Shown one piece after another: positions 23,239 through 31,476 of a stretch of 64,000 bases of DNA. Position 1 is the first letter of the stretch. Every line of letters starts with the position of its first letter. This DNA comes from Nakamurella aerolata. Its GTDB lineage: Bacteria > Actinomycetota > Actinomycetes > Mycobacteriales > Nakamurellaceae. The translations under genes were made by a program, and so were the position numbers. Where the stretch lies: positions 186,001 to 250,000 of the forward strand of contig NZ_JABEND010000002.1 in the NCBI RefSeq assembly GCF_013002705.1. The letters are read 5' to 3'. Below the pieces are notes generated by a model. The model was not told where the DNA came from. It saw only the letters and a list, made by a program, of their open reading frames with translations, and did no database searches.

Positions 23239-24327
23239 ATGACGCGTGTCTTCCGTACCGCCTACCCGCATGCTCCCGCTGCGCCCCACCGCGACGCCGG
23301 CTCCGTCGCGGCCATCGTCACTGACCATCGCCGACATCCCCGCGGTACCAGCAGGTTCCGCCGTGCCGGACTCGGCGTACTCGCCGGGCTGGTCGTCGCC
23401 CCGCTGCTGTCGGTGGCGGCCGCACCGGCGACCCAGGCAGCTTGTTCGTACATCCCGCCGGACCGCGACATCAACGTCACCCGCAAGGTGTACGAGGTCG
23501 GGCAGCGGATGAACGTTAACGGCAAGGTGATGCTCTCCGGCTTCGAAACCGGTTGGGTGGAATCACGTATGAACAACCTGCCCTGCGGCGACCGCGACTC
23601 GCTCGGCGTCTTCCAGCAGCGTCCGTCGATGGGCTGGGGCACGGCGGCGCAGGTGCAGAACGTCGACTATGCGGCCACCCAGTACTTCAGCCGCGCCATC
23701 GTCAACGACCGCAAGTATCCGAACTACACGCCAGGCCAGCTGGCCCAGTCTGTGCAGATCTCGGCCTTCCCCGACCGCTACGACGCGGCCAGGTCCAAGG
23801 CCGAAGCGATGATCACCGAGGCGCGGGCGCCGTACGGCACCATCGGTGCCAAATGGCGCGCCGCCGGCGGGAGCGGCTCCCCGGTCGGAAACCCTGTCAG
23901 GGCAGAAGAATCCGGCAAGATCGGCGCCCGCTTCCAGGAGTTCCAGAAGGGCATGATCATCTGGAATCCTGCGAACAACCAGGCCTGGATGGTGTACGGC
24001 GCGATTCTGGCCAAGTACCGCAGCACCGGCTCCGAACAGGTCTGGGGCTTTCCCACTCAGGACGAGGGTGACGCTTCCGCCTCGCCCACCGGCAGCAAGG
24101 GCCGCTTCCAGAAGTTCGAGAAGGCACTCGTGTTGTGGTCGACGGCCACCAACGCGCACATCGTCAAGGGCGACATCCGCAAGTACTTCGAGAACAATCA
24201 ATACGAAACGAAGTTCGGCTATCCAACCTCCGACGAGATCGCCGACGGTGCCGGCGTCAAGCAGACCTTCGAGCTCGGCACCATGTTCTGGAACCAGACC
24301 GACGGCGTTCGCTGGGAGGCGAAGTAG
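23239..24327 (+). CDS. Exported LGFP-repeat protein with lysozyme-like domain
   Basis: A 362-residue secreted protein. After a long basic N-region there is a hydrophobic signal (about 44-64) with cleavage after ATQA. Residues 75-190 form a helical domain with VMLSGFETGWVESRM and SLGVFQQRP, reminiscent of lytic-transglycosylase-like domains in which a Glu inside such a helix is catalytic. Residues 195-362 hold LGFP repeats (GSPVGNP, VWGFPTQDE, KFGYPTSDE), which anchor proteins to the actinobacterial cell wall. It is the first gene of a three-gene operon; the next gene starts directly after its stop. Confidence 0.8.
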   Translation: MTRVFRTAYPHAPAAPHRDAGSVAAIVTDHRRHPRGTSRFRRAGLGVLAGLVVAPLLSVAAAPATQAACSYIPPDRDINVTRKVYEVGQRMNVNGKVMLSGFETGWVESRMNNLPCGDRDSLGVFQQRPSMGWGTAAQVQNVDYAATQYFSRAIVNDRKYPNYTPGQLAQSVQISAFPDRYDAARSKAEAMITEARAPYGTIGAKWRAAGGSGSPVGNPVRAEESGKIGARFQEFQKGMIIWNPANNQAWMVYGAILAKYRSTGSEQVWGFPTQDEGDASASPTGSKGRFQKFEKALVLWSTATNAHIVKGDIRKYFENNQYETKFGYPTSDEIADGAGVKQTFELGTMFWNQTDGVRWEAK

Positions 24328-25413
24328 ATGACAGCGCAACCACTCTCACCCGGCAGTGGCCGGTTCGGCAGACGGTCGCTGTTCGGCCGGGCGGGCACCC
24401 TCGGTCTTGCTGTTACCGGCGGAGTGCTGGCCACCAGCTTGCCGGGTCTGCTGGCCGCACCGGCAGCTCAGGCGTCGAGCCTGAACGGCGTCATCGGCCG
24501 GCAAGAGATCATCGACCGTGGCTGGCGCCGGTACCACCAGCGGCCCCGCTACTCGTGGACCAGCCAGACCGAGGGCTTCCGCAACGACTGCTCGGGGTTC
24601 GTCTCGTACGCCTGGAACACGTTGCCGCAGGGCAACAATGGTTGGACGACCTACTCGCTGCCGCAGATCACCCACCGTATCAGCGCCGCTGAGCTGCGCG
24701 CCGGCGACATCCTGCTGTGGGTGGGCAACCAGGCGGAGCAAACCGGCCACGTTCAACTCTTCCTGGGGTGGACCGACGCGGCGCGGAGCCGCTTCCAGGT
24801 CTTGGAACACGGTGGCGGCAACAGCGGGGTGGAACCGCCGGAGTTCAACACGTACTCGGCAATCCGGGCCGGCTACTACCCTGCCCGTTACAACAAGGTC
24901 AATGAACTCGACCCGTACGGCACCATCAGGGTGAAGTGGCTGGCCACCGGCGGTGCGTCGTCACCGGTCGGCAACCCGACGCTGCCGGAGCTGGATGCCA
25001 AGCGGGGCGGGCGGTTCCAGCAGTTCCAGAACGGCATGATCATCTGGAACCGCGCCAACAACCAGGCCTGGATGGTGTACGGCGCCATCCTCACCAAGTA
25101 CCGCGACACCGGGTCGGAGCAAGCCTGGGGCTTCCCGACGCAGGACGAATTCGATGCCTCGGCCTCGCCCACCGGCAGTAAGGGCCGCTTCCAGAAGTTT
25201 GAGAACGCATTGATCTTGTGGTCGGCACAGACCGACGTGCACCTGCTGCACGGAGAGATTCGTAAGTACTTCGAGAACAACGACTACGAAAAGCGTTTCG
25301 GCTACCCGACATCCGATGAGATCCCCGAGGGCAGCGGCTTCAAGCAGACCTTCGAACTCGGCACCATCCACTGGAATCCGACCAGTGGCGCAACCTGGGA
25401 GGCAAAAGCATGA
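24328..25413 (+). CDS. Tat-exported NlpC/P60-like protein with LGFP repeats
   Basis: A 361-residue protein. A twin-arginine signal (GRRSLFGRAG) leads to an NlpC/P60-like or CHAP-like domain: the catalytic cysteine in NDCSGFVSYAW (about 88), then GDILLWVG and HVQLFLGW with the histidine near 145. LGFP repeats fill residues 200-361 and are nearly the same as those of the preceding gene, so the C-terminal halves arose by duplication. It likely cleaves peptidoglycan stem peptides. It starts at the base after the previous stop and overlaps the esterase start by four bases. Confidence 0.82.
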   Translation: MTAQPLSPGSGRFGRRSLFGRAGTLGLAVTGGVLATSLPGLLAAPAAQASSLNGVIGRQEIIDRGWRRYHQRPRYSWTSQTEGFRNDCSGFVSYAWNTLPQGNNGWTTYSLPQITHRISAAELRAGDILLWVGNQAEQTGHVQLFLGWTDAARSRFQVLEHGGGNSGVEPPEFNTYSAIRAGYYPARYNKVNELDPYGTIRVKWLATGGASSPVGNPTLPELDAKRGGRFQQFQNGMIIWNRANNQAWMVYGAILTKYRDTGSEQAWGFPTQDEFDASASPTGSKGRFQKFENALILWSAQTDVHLLHGEIRKYFENNDYEKRFGYPTSDEIPEGSGFKQTFELGTIHWNPTSGATWEAKA

Positions 25414-26486
25414 CCGTTTCGAACCCCATCGATCCCACCACCAGCGCCGACACCACCGACACCGCCGGAACGGCAACGGCCGCGAAACCGACGGTGCTGA
25501 ACCGCCGCAACACGCTCAAGGCAGGTGCGTTGGCGCTGGCCGCGTCCGCCGTCACCATCGGCGGCGCCACCACCCAAGCCAGGGCCGCGGTGCCCGGCCT
25601 CACCGAGATCTTCAACGTGAGGGTCAATGCCCGCTGGTGGGACTTCCGGTTCAACACCACCGCCATGACGCTCTTCCCGCCGTCGGTCCGGGTGATCCTG
25701 CCGGACGGGTACGACCAGAACCCCGGGCGCCGGTATCCCGTGCTGTTGCTGCTGCACGGCGGGCACGCCGAGGGCGTCAACCCGGCGCAGCGGTTCCCCG
25801 GCGCGTACAAGGACTGGACCGAGCACGGCGGCATCGCCGACCGGCAGACCGTCGGCAAGGACGTCATCATCCTGTGCCCCGACGGTGGCAACGGCGGCTT
25901 CTACGTCAACTGGAAGGGCCCGCAGGGCGCCAAGGTGAACTGGGAGGAGTTCCACATTCCGCAGCTGTTGAACTGGGCCGACCAACGACTGCGGACCATC
26001 GTCGGCTGGAAAACCAAAGCGGTGGCGGGGCTTTCCATGGGTGGCTACGGCGCCATGGTCTACGCCGCCCGCAACCCGCAGGTGTTCAGCTCCGCCAGCG
26101 CCTACTCGGGTGCGCTGGATGTGTTCGACATCAACCAGATCGCGGTGATGACGGGCTCACCGGTGTCGGACGGGCAACTGCCCGGTTCCATCTTCCAGGC
26201 GGACACCGGCATGATGCAGCAGTGGAACCCGCGGGCACTGGCGGGCAACCTGCGCGGCCTGCGGCTGTTCGTCTCCAGCGGCGACGGTAACGACGGCAAC
26301 CCCGCTTCCTGGATCCAGGAGTCGACGGCACGCCGTACCAACGATGCCTTTGTCGGTGACCTGCGAGCCAGGGGCATCGGCGTCGACTACCGCTTCATGC
26401 GCGGCGGCGGGCACGTCTGGCCGAACTGGAACTACTTCTTCGGACAGGACATCAACGGCATTCTCGCTGCGCTGCCTCATCAATGA
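25410..26486 (+). CDS. Tat-exported esterase (esterase D / mycolyltransferase-like)
   Basis: A 358-residue alpha/beta hydrolase. A twin-arginine signal (NRRNTLKAGALALAA, about 29-45) is followed by the esterase domain: oxyanion segment LLLHGGHAEG (about 112), nucleophile elbow GLSMGGYG (about 207) and the histidine in GGGHVWPNW near the C-terminus. This family includes the antigen-85 mycolyltransferases but also ordinary exported esterases; without a phylogeny I cannot choose. Coupling to two LGFP wall proteins points to action on a cell-envelope ester. Confidence 0.8.
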   Translation: MTVSNPIDPTTSADTTDTAGTATAAKPTVLNRRNTLKAGALALAASAVTIGGATTQARAAVPGLTEIFNVRVNARWWDFRFNTTAMTLFPPSVRVILPDGYDQNPGRRYPVLLLLHGGHAEGVNPAQRFPGAYKDWTEHGGIADRQTVGKDVIILCPDGGNGGFYVNWKGPQGAKVNWEEFHIPQLLNWADQRLRTIVGWKTKAVAGLSMGGYGAMVYAARNPQVFSSASAYSGALDVFDINQIAVMTGSPVSDGQLPGSIFQADTGMMQQWNPRALAGNLRGLRLFVSSGDGNDGNPASWIQESTARRTNDAFVGDLRARGIGVDYRFMRGGGHVWPNWNYFFGQDINGILAALPHQ

Positions 26487-26545
26487 CGGTGGGGCCGTGA
26501 GAGGCCACTCCGCTCGGATGGTCGCGGCCGGGTAACATGGGCGTA

Positions 26546-26634
26546 GCCACGCGGGGTGCCGGCAACCGATGTTTGCCGGCTGAGATCACACCCGTCGAAC
26601 CTGACCTCGATCATGCGAGCGGAGGGATCGTGGC
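26546..26634 (+). promoter_or_regulatory. TPP riboswitch upstream of tenA
   Basis: The thi-box consensus is clear: GCGGGGTGCC at 26551-26560, CTGAGA at 26580-26585, GAACCTGA at 26597-26604 and GCGAGCGGAGGGA near the end. P1 is GCCACG (26546-26551) with CGTGGC (26629-26634). The aptamer ends 41 bp before the tenA ATG. It should shut expression when thiamin pyrophosphate is abundant. Confidence 0.93.
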
Positions 26635-26675
26635 CGCGTCGACAGGCGCCCCTTTGCCTCGTGGGAGTTGTTGCC

Positions 26676-27380
26676 ATGAGCAGTGTTTCAGCCTCATCCG
26701 GATTCTCGGCAGAGCAGCGCCGTCGCTGCGACGAGCTCTTCGAGACGTTCTACGCGCACCCGTTCCTGCGGGGGCTGGCGGATGGCACCGCCTCAAGGGA
26801 GAGCGTGCTGCACTACGTCGGCCAGGACAATCAATACCTGACCGCGTTCATCCGCTGCTACGGGTTGGGCCTGGCCAAAAGCCCTGACCGGCAATGGATG
26901 GCGTGGTTCAGGGACAACGTCACCTTCCTGTTGGCCGACGAGACCCACCCGCATCACGTGCTGTGCCAGGCTTTCGGCGTCGACTACGCCGATGCCCAGC
27001 TCGACACCATGGCGCCCACCGCGCAGGCATACATCAATCACATGATGGTCAGCGGATACGACAGCCTCGGGGTACTGATGGCGGCACTGTTGCCGTGCCC
27101 GTGGACGTACATCTGGGCAGCGCAACGGCAACAGGCCAAGGCGCCTGCGGCGCAGGACAATCCGTTCGCCGGCTGGTGGGAGTTCTATGCCAACGTCGAG
27201 TGTGACGAGCTGCTTGCCCAGTTCATTGCCAGGGTCGACGCCCTGGCCGAGCAGGCCGGCCCTGCCGAACGCGCTCGGATGGCCGCGGCGTTCGAAGCCA
27301 GCTGCGAGTACGAGGTCGCCTTCTGGGAGATGGCCTTCACCCAGCAGCGCTGGCAACACAAGGAACTGGCGCTCAACTGA
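26676..27380 (+). CDS. tenA: TenA/thiaminase II-like aminopyrimidine salvage enzyme
   Basis: A 234-residue helical protein of the TenA family, which hydrolyses aminomethylpyrimidine to hydroxymethylpyrimidine for thiamin salvage. Landmarks: FYAHPFLRGLADG, LHYVGQDNQYL, the cysteine in HHVLCQAFGVDY, CPWTYIWAA and the C-terminal ASCEYEVAFWEMAF with the conserved Glu. ATG 26676 has GGGAG about 10 bases upstream and lies after the riboswitch; a longer frame from 26556 would run through the aptamer and is rejected. The 3' end overlaps the convergent thiD by 8 bp. Confidence 0.92.
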   Translation: MSSVSASSGFSAEQRRRCDELFETFYAHPFLRGLADGTASRESVLHYVGQDNQYLTAFIRCYGLGLAKSPDRQWMAWFRDNVTFLLADETHPHHVLCQAFGVDYADAQLDTMAPTAQAYINHMMVSGYDSLGVLMAALLPCPWTYIWAAQRQQAKAPAAQDNPFAGWWEFYANVECDELLAQFIARVDALAEQAGPAERARMAAAFEASCEYEVAFWEMAFTQQRWQHKELALN

Positions 27381-28254
27381 CCCACCAACGGTGGAAGTGG
27401 TGCACCGGGCCGGGTCCGGCGCCGATGTGCAGGCTGTCGGCACCGCCCAGGGCGTCGGTCAGCCAGTTTTTGGCACCGGTCACCGCTTCCAGCCAGCTCG
27501 CGCGCTGCGGCAGCAGCGCGGCAATCGCCGACGACAACGAGCAACCCGTCCCGTGGGTGTTGCGGGTCGGCACCACCGGCGCCGTCAACTCGGTGACGCC
27601 GTGCTCGTCTGCCCACACATCAACCGCGGCTGCGGTTTCGGTGTCGGGGGCCGCGGTGTCGCTGCCGGCGTGGGCGGCTCGGTCATCAGCAGCGGCAGCG
27701 CCGCCGGGCACGGCGGCCAGGTGCCCGCCCTTGAGCAGCACCCGGCGGACACCGCGATCGATCAGAGCCCTTGCCTGGATGCGCATCTCGGCCACGGTGC
27801 CGGCCGGCTCGGTGCCGAGCAGGGCAGCCGCCTCGTGCAGGTTCGGGGTGATCGCGTCGGCCTTGCCGACCAGTTGGCTCATCGCCGCCATGGCATCGGC
27901 ATCCAGCAGCCCCGACCCAGCCGTCGAGATCATCACAGGGTCGAGCACCACAGGGCAGCGCAGCACGTCACCGATCAACTCCCCGACGGTGTCGCAGATC
28001 TCCGCGGTGGCCAGCATGCCGATCTTGATCGCGTCGATGTGCACGTCGGCGGCGAGCGTCCGCGCCTGTTCGACGACGAAATCGGCTGGGACCACATGGA
28101 TTCCGGTGACGCCTCTGGTGCTCTGCGCGGTCAGTGCCGTCATCGCGGCGCACCCGTAGACGCCGAGCGCGCTGAACGTCTTGAGGTCGGCCTGAATGCC
28201 CGCGCCGCCGGACGGGTCGGACCCGGCGATGCTGAGCGCGACCGGCGGTGTCAT
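27373..28254 (-). CDS. thiD: Hydroxymethylpyrimidine (phosphate) kinase
   Basis: A 293-residue ribokinase-type kinase that phosphorylates HMP and HMP-P to the pyrophosphate. ALSIAGSDPSGGAGIQADLK at the N-terminus, LDPVMISTAGSGLL in the middle and the anion hole/catalytic aspartate motif NTHGTGCSLSSAIAA are diagnostic. An Ala/Asp-rich insert of about 35 residues (about 200-235) precedes the last motif. It is the last gene of the thiM-thiE-thiD operon: ATG 28254 overlaps the thiE stop (ATGA). The frame extends far upstream inside thiE, but no other start is plausible. Confidence 0.93.
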   Translation of the reverse strand: MTPPVALSIAGSDPSGGAGIQADLKTFSALGVYGCAAMTALTAQSTRGVTGIHVVPADFVVEQARTLAADVHIDAIKIGMLATAEICDTVGELIGDVLRCPVVLDPVMISTAGSGLLDADAMAAMSQLVGKADAITPNLHEAAALLGTEPAGTVAEMRIQARALIDRGVRRVLLKGGHLAAVPGGAAAADDRAAHAGSDTAAPDTETAAAVDVWADEHGVTELTAPVVPTRNTHGTGCSLSSAIAALLPQRASWLEAVTGAKNWLTDALGGADSLHIGAGPGPVHHFHRWWVS

Positions 28255-28910
28255 GCCGCGGCCTGCCAGCATTGCCGCAACTGCGCAGCCGCAGCGGCGG
28301 GTTCGTCGGCGGCGCAGATCGCGCTGACCACCGCGATGCCGGCGAAACCTTTGCCCCGCAACAGGGACGCTCGTTCGGCGGTGATCCCGCCGATCGCCAC
28401 GCCCGGCAGGCCGGCAGCGGATGCCAGCCGGCCGGCATCGTCCGGACCCAACGGCCGGGCATGGTCCGGCTTGCTGGCCGTTGCCCACACCGGCCCGATG
28501 CCGAAATAGTCGACGGTGCCGGGCGGTAGCGCCGAAGCCGCTGCCAACTCGACGGCCTTGCGCACCGACAGGCCGAGCAGACGGCTGGGCCCCAACAATT
28601 CTCGGGCGGCAACCGGATCCAGATCGCTCTGGCCGACGTGGGCTCCGTCGGCACCGATCGCCTCGACCAGGTGAACCCGATCGTTCACCAGCAGCGGAAT
28701 CCCCGCCGGCCGCAGAGCGTCTCGCAGCTCTCGCCCCAACCGGACGAACGCGGCGTCCTCGGCTTTCCGATCGCGCAGCTGGACCACGGTGACGCCGCCC
28801 TGCACCGCCGCCGCGGCAGTCGCCGGCACCCCGCGGTCGCCGCACATCGCGGTGTCCGTCACCAGGTACAGGCTGGGATCCAGCGCCGGACGCGGCCGCG
28901 CGCTGGTCAC
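28251..28910 (-). CDS. thiE: Thiamin phosphate synthase
   Basis: A 219-residue TIM-barrel enzyme joining HMP-PP and thiazole phosphate. Motifs: YLVTDTAMC, VVQLRDRKAED (pyrophosphate/magnesium binding), LLVNDRVHL, GAHVGQSDL, YFGIGPVWATASKPD and VAIGGI. It is the middle gene of the operon, overlapping thiM upstream and thiD downstream by four bases each. Length is normal for the family. Confidence 0.94.
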   Translation of the reverse strand: MTSARPRPALDPSLYLVTDTAMCGDRGVPATAAAAVQGGVTVVQLRDRKAEDAAFVRLGRELRDALRPAGIPLLVNDRVHLVEAIGADGAHVGQSDLDPVAARELLGPSRLLGLSVRKAVELAAASALPPGTVDYFGIGPVWATASKPDHARPLGPDDAGRLASAAGLPGVAIGGITAERASLLRGKGFAGIAVVSAICAADEPAAAAAQLRQCWQAAA

Positions 28911-29806
28911 TGCGGATCCACCCGATCAGCCAGCTCAGCCGGCTCCAGCAGGAACAGCTGATCCAGCAGCTCGACCGCGAAAGAGCCTGGCCCCGAAGCG
29001 GAATCCGCCGCGGTCTCGGCTGCCAGGGTCAACGCGGCTGTCGCAGTGCCGGCAGCAATCATGGCGTCGTCGGAGACCGCGCAGCACCCGGCCATCAAGG
29101 CGCCGAGCGCACAGCCCACCCCGGTCACCTTCGTCATCCATGGGTGCCCGTGGGCCAGCCTGAGCAACCTCTGGCCGTCGGTGATCAGGTCGACCGGACC
29201 GCTCACCGCGACAGTTGTCGCATATCGTCCGGCAAGGTCGCCGGCTGCTTGCAGCGCGGCGTCCGGGGCGTGCGCCGCGTCGACCCCGCGGCCGCCCTCA
29301 CCGCCGCCGAGCGCCAGGATCTCGGAGGCGTTACCGCGGATCACCGCCGGTGCGGCCAGCGCCAGCAGTTCGGCCGCGGTCGTGGTGCGCCACGGCAGGC
29401 CGCCGACGGCCACCGGGTCGAGCACCCACGGCGTTCCCGCAGCCGCCGCTGCCGGTACGGCTGCGCGCATCCCGGCCACCGTGTCGTCGTACGGAGTACC
29501 CAGATTGACCAGCACGCCAGAGGCGACGGCAGTGAAACCCGCTGCCTCGTGCGGATTGTCGACCATGGCGGGCGCTGCCCCGGCCGCCAGCAACAGGTTC
29601 GCGGTGAACGGCGCCACCACGATGTTGGTGAGGCACTGCACCAGCGGGCTGTCGGTGCGCAGTCGGTCCCAACAGTCAGCGAGCTCGGCCGCAGCCGGCG
29701 CGGACAACTCAGTCGGCGCGGACAACTCAGCCGGCGCCGGCGGTTCCGACAGCGCGGCGGGGCCTTCGGGTGGGAGTGCAGATGCAGATGGTGCGGCGTC
29801 AGCCAT
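28907..29806 (-). CDS. thiM: Hydroxyethylthiazole kinase
   Basis: A 299-residue enzyme that phosphorylates hydroxyethylthiazole for thiamin salvage. Motifs: PLVQCLTNIVV, FTANLLLAAGAAPAM, WVLDPVAVG, VIRGNASE and the nucleotide/anion site VTGVGCALGALMAGC. The first 40 residues are an extra Ala/Pro/Glu-rich extension that family members usually lack. GAAGGGA before the start is both Shine-Dalgarno and part of the riboswitch. It heads the thiM-thiE-thiD operon, which salvages both halves of thiamin together with tenA. Confidence 0.92.
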   Translation of the reverse strand: MADAAPSASALPPEGPAALSEPPAPAELSAPTELSAPAAAELADCWDRLRTDSPLVQCLTNIVVAPFTANLLLAAGAAPAMVDNPHEAAGFTAVASGVLVNLGTPYDDTVAGMRAAVPAAAAAGTPWVLDPVAVGGLPWRTTTAAELLALAAPAVIRGNASEILALGGGEGGRGVDAAHAPDAALQAAGDLAGRYATTVAVSGPVDLITDGQRLLRLAHGHPWMTKVTGVGCALGALMAGCCAVSDDAMIAAGTATAALTLAAETAADSASGPGSFAVELLDQLFLLEPAELADRVDPQ

Positions 29807-29886
29807 GTGACGTCCCTTCGCTAGTACGAACTAGTGCAGGTTCGACGGGTGTGATCTCAGCCGCGCTTGGCGGCACCCCGCGTCAC
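29807..29886 (-). promoter_or_regulatory. TPP riboswitch abutting the thiM start codon
   Basis: On the minus strand: GCGGGGTGCC, GGCTGAGATCACACCC, GAACCTG and GCGAAGGGA, the thi-box consensus. P1 pairs GTGACG (minus strand, 29886-29881) with CGTCAC (29812-29807), which touches the ATG at 29806. The ribosome-binding AGGGA is therefore inside the aptamer, so ligand binding should block translation directly. Confidence 0.93.
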
Positions 29887-30168
29887 GGTCAAGGGTAGCG
29901 CCCGCCGGCGCGCCGTCGAGCGGGTGCGATGCGGGCGGTCCGTTTGCCGGCTTTCGTCCCGGCGGCCGCACCTGGCAGGATGGGCCAATGGCCGGGTGGG
30001 GCGAGAACGGGTACGGCATCGCTGTGCCCTGGTCAGGGGAAACCCCTGGCGAGGCGAGACAGTTGCACCACGCATCCGGCGCCGCCGCGGCCCGCTCCGC
30101 GGGCGAAGGGGCGCCGCGAACAGCAGGAACTGGTCGACCCACCCGGTCACACGCCGCCCGGCAGGGCC
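29887..30168 (+). other. Region before the reverse transcriptase; possible folded RNA
   Basis: No supported gene; a frame from 29929 joins the reverse transcriptase but its first 80 residues look untranslated. Stems visible are CAGGGG/CCCCTG at 30034-30048 with an AAA loop, and CCCGC/GCGGG around 30091-30103 enclosed by GGCGCC repeats. If the downstream enzyme is a retron RT, its msr-msd RNA would be expected here, but I do not see a clear terminal a1/a2 pair. Confidence 0.4.
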
Positions 30169-31434
30169 GTGGCTGACTGGGCGTTCGACTCCGGCACCGC
30201 GGCGCGGTTGGCCAGGGTCGTCGTCGAAAGCCGGACGAGCTGGCGCGCCGCCGACGTGGCCGAGGCGCTGACGCAGTTGCTGCCTCCGGAACAGGCCGAG
30301 GAGCTGGCCGCCAGAATGCTGGCCGCCATGCCAAGTCCACCCGTTGACGTCGGTCCGGCCGTCACCGGCTATCTGGCTGGTCTGCGCCGGCAGGACGCCC
30401 CGGCGACGATCGCGTTCGAGGTTCGCACCGCAGAACTCTGGGCCGGTTTGACGCCGCTGGCGGACCCGGCCGCGCTGGCGCGACTGCTCGACATCACCGT
30501 CGGCGAGCTGGAGTTCTTCGCCGATCGCCGCGGCTGGCTCCGGACGAAACCTACTGCACTGCAACACTATCGTTACCGCACCCTACCCAAGCAGTCCGGG
30601 CTGCGAGTGCTGGAGATCCCCAAGCCGAGGCTGCGGGAACTGCAGCGGCGGGTGCTGCGACACTGCGTCGCTCCGATCCCGCCGCATCCGGCAGCGCACG
30701 GCTTTGTGCCGGGCCGCTCGGTGCACACCTTCGCGGAGCCGCACACCGGCAGTCGGGTGGTGATCAGGGTCGACCTGCGTGACTTCTTCCTCACTGTCGC
30801 CCGCCCGCAGATCGAGGCGACGTTTCATACGGTTGGCTATCCACCCGCGGTGGGTGAGGTGCTGGCGGCGCTGTGCACCACGGCCACCGCTCCGGCCGCT
30901 TTCGCGGGCATCGATTCGGCGACAGCGGCTCGACTGCGCCGACCGCACCTGCCGCAGGGTGCTCCCACCTCACCCGCGTTGTCGAATCTCGCGATGTTCG
31001 AGGTGGACCGCAGACTCGCCGCGTTCGCTGGGCGGCACGGGCTCAGTTACACCCGCTACGCCGACGATCTGGCCTTCTCCACCGGCCTGGGCGAACCTGC
31101 GATTGCGGTGAGCGCCGTGCTCGCTGTCACCCGGAAAGTTGTTGCCGCAGCGGGACATCGGTTGCATCCGCGTAAGGTGTTGGTTCGGCGGGCCCAGCAG
31201 CGGCAGCAGCTGACCGGGCTGGTGGTGAATCGCACCCCGCAGCCACCGCGAGCGGAGTTCGACACCCTGCGAGCGATTCTGTACAACTGCGCCCGGTTCG
31301 GCCCGGAAAGCCAGAACCGGGACGACCTCGCCGACTTCCGCGGCCACCTGCTCGGGCGGATGCAGTGGGTGGCGTCCGGCAGCGCGACCAGGCGACGGGC
31401 ACTCGCGGAGCTGTTCGATCGGATCGCCTGGTAG
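30169..31434 (+). CDS. Retron-type reverse transcriptase
   Basis: A 421-residue RT. An N-terminal helical region (about 1-110; LDITVGELEFFADRRGWLR) precedes the RT fold: EIPKPRLRELQRRVL, AHGFVPGRSVHTFAEPH (retrons often have N-A-x-x-H at the end; here F-A-E-P-H), VDLRDFF with the first catalytic Asp, LPQGAPTSPALSNL, YADD at 297-300, and HPRKVLVRRAQQRQQLTGLV (the V-T-G type motif). No maturase or Cas domain is present. The GTG at 30169 is the chosen start, with a weak ribosome site. No effector gene is fused or adjacent, so it is either a retron with a distant partner or a stand-alone actinobacterial RT. Confidence 0.82.
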   Translation: MADWAFDSGTAARLARVVVESRTSWRAADVAEALTQLLPPEQAEELAARMLAAMPSPPVDVGPAVTGYLAGLRRQDAPATIAFEVRTAELWAGLTPLADPAALARLLDITVGELEFFADRRGWLRTKPTALQHYRYRTLPKQSGLRVLEIPKPRLRELQRRVLRHCVAPIPPHPAAHGFVPGRSVHTFAEPHTGSRVVIRVDLRDFFLTVARPQIEATFHTVGYPPAVGEVLAALCTTATAPAAFAGIDSATAARLRRPHLPQGAPTSPALSNLAMFEVDRRLAAFAGRHGLSYTRYADDLAFSTGLGEPAIAVSAVLAVTRKVVAAAGHRLHPRKVLVRRAQQRQQLTGLVVNRTPQPPRAEFDTLRAILYNCARFGPESQNRDDLADFRGHLLGRMQWVASGSATRRRALAELFDRIAW

Positions 31435-31476
31435 CGCGGGCGGCGGGCCGGATCGCGCCGGTGGCACCATGGATAC

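Noticed and set aside
26556-26675. An N-terminal extension of TenA
   Set aside because: The extra codons cover the TPP aptamer; ATG 26676 with its ribosome site gives the normal length.
29929-30168. An 80-residue N-terminal extension of the reverse transcriptase
   Set aside because: Composition is unlike the rest of the protein, and GTG 30169 gives a usual length.
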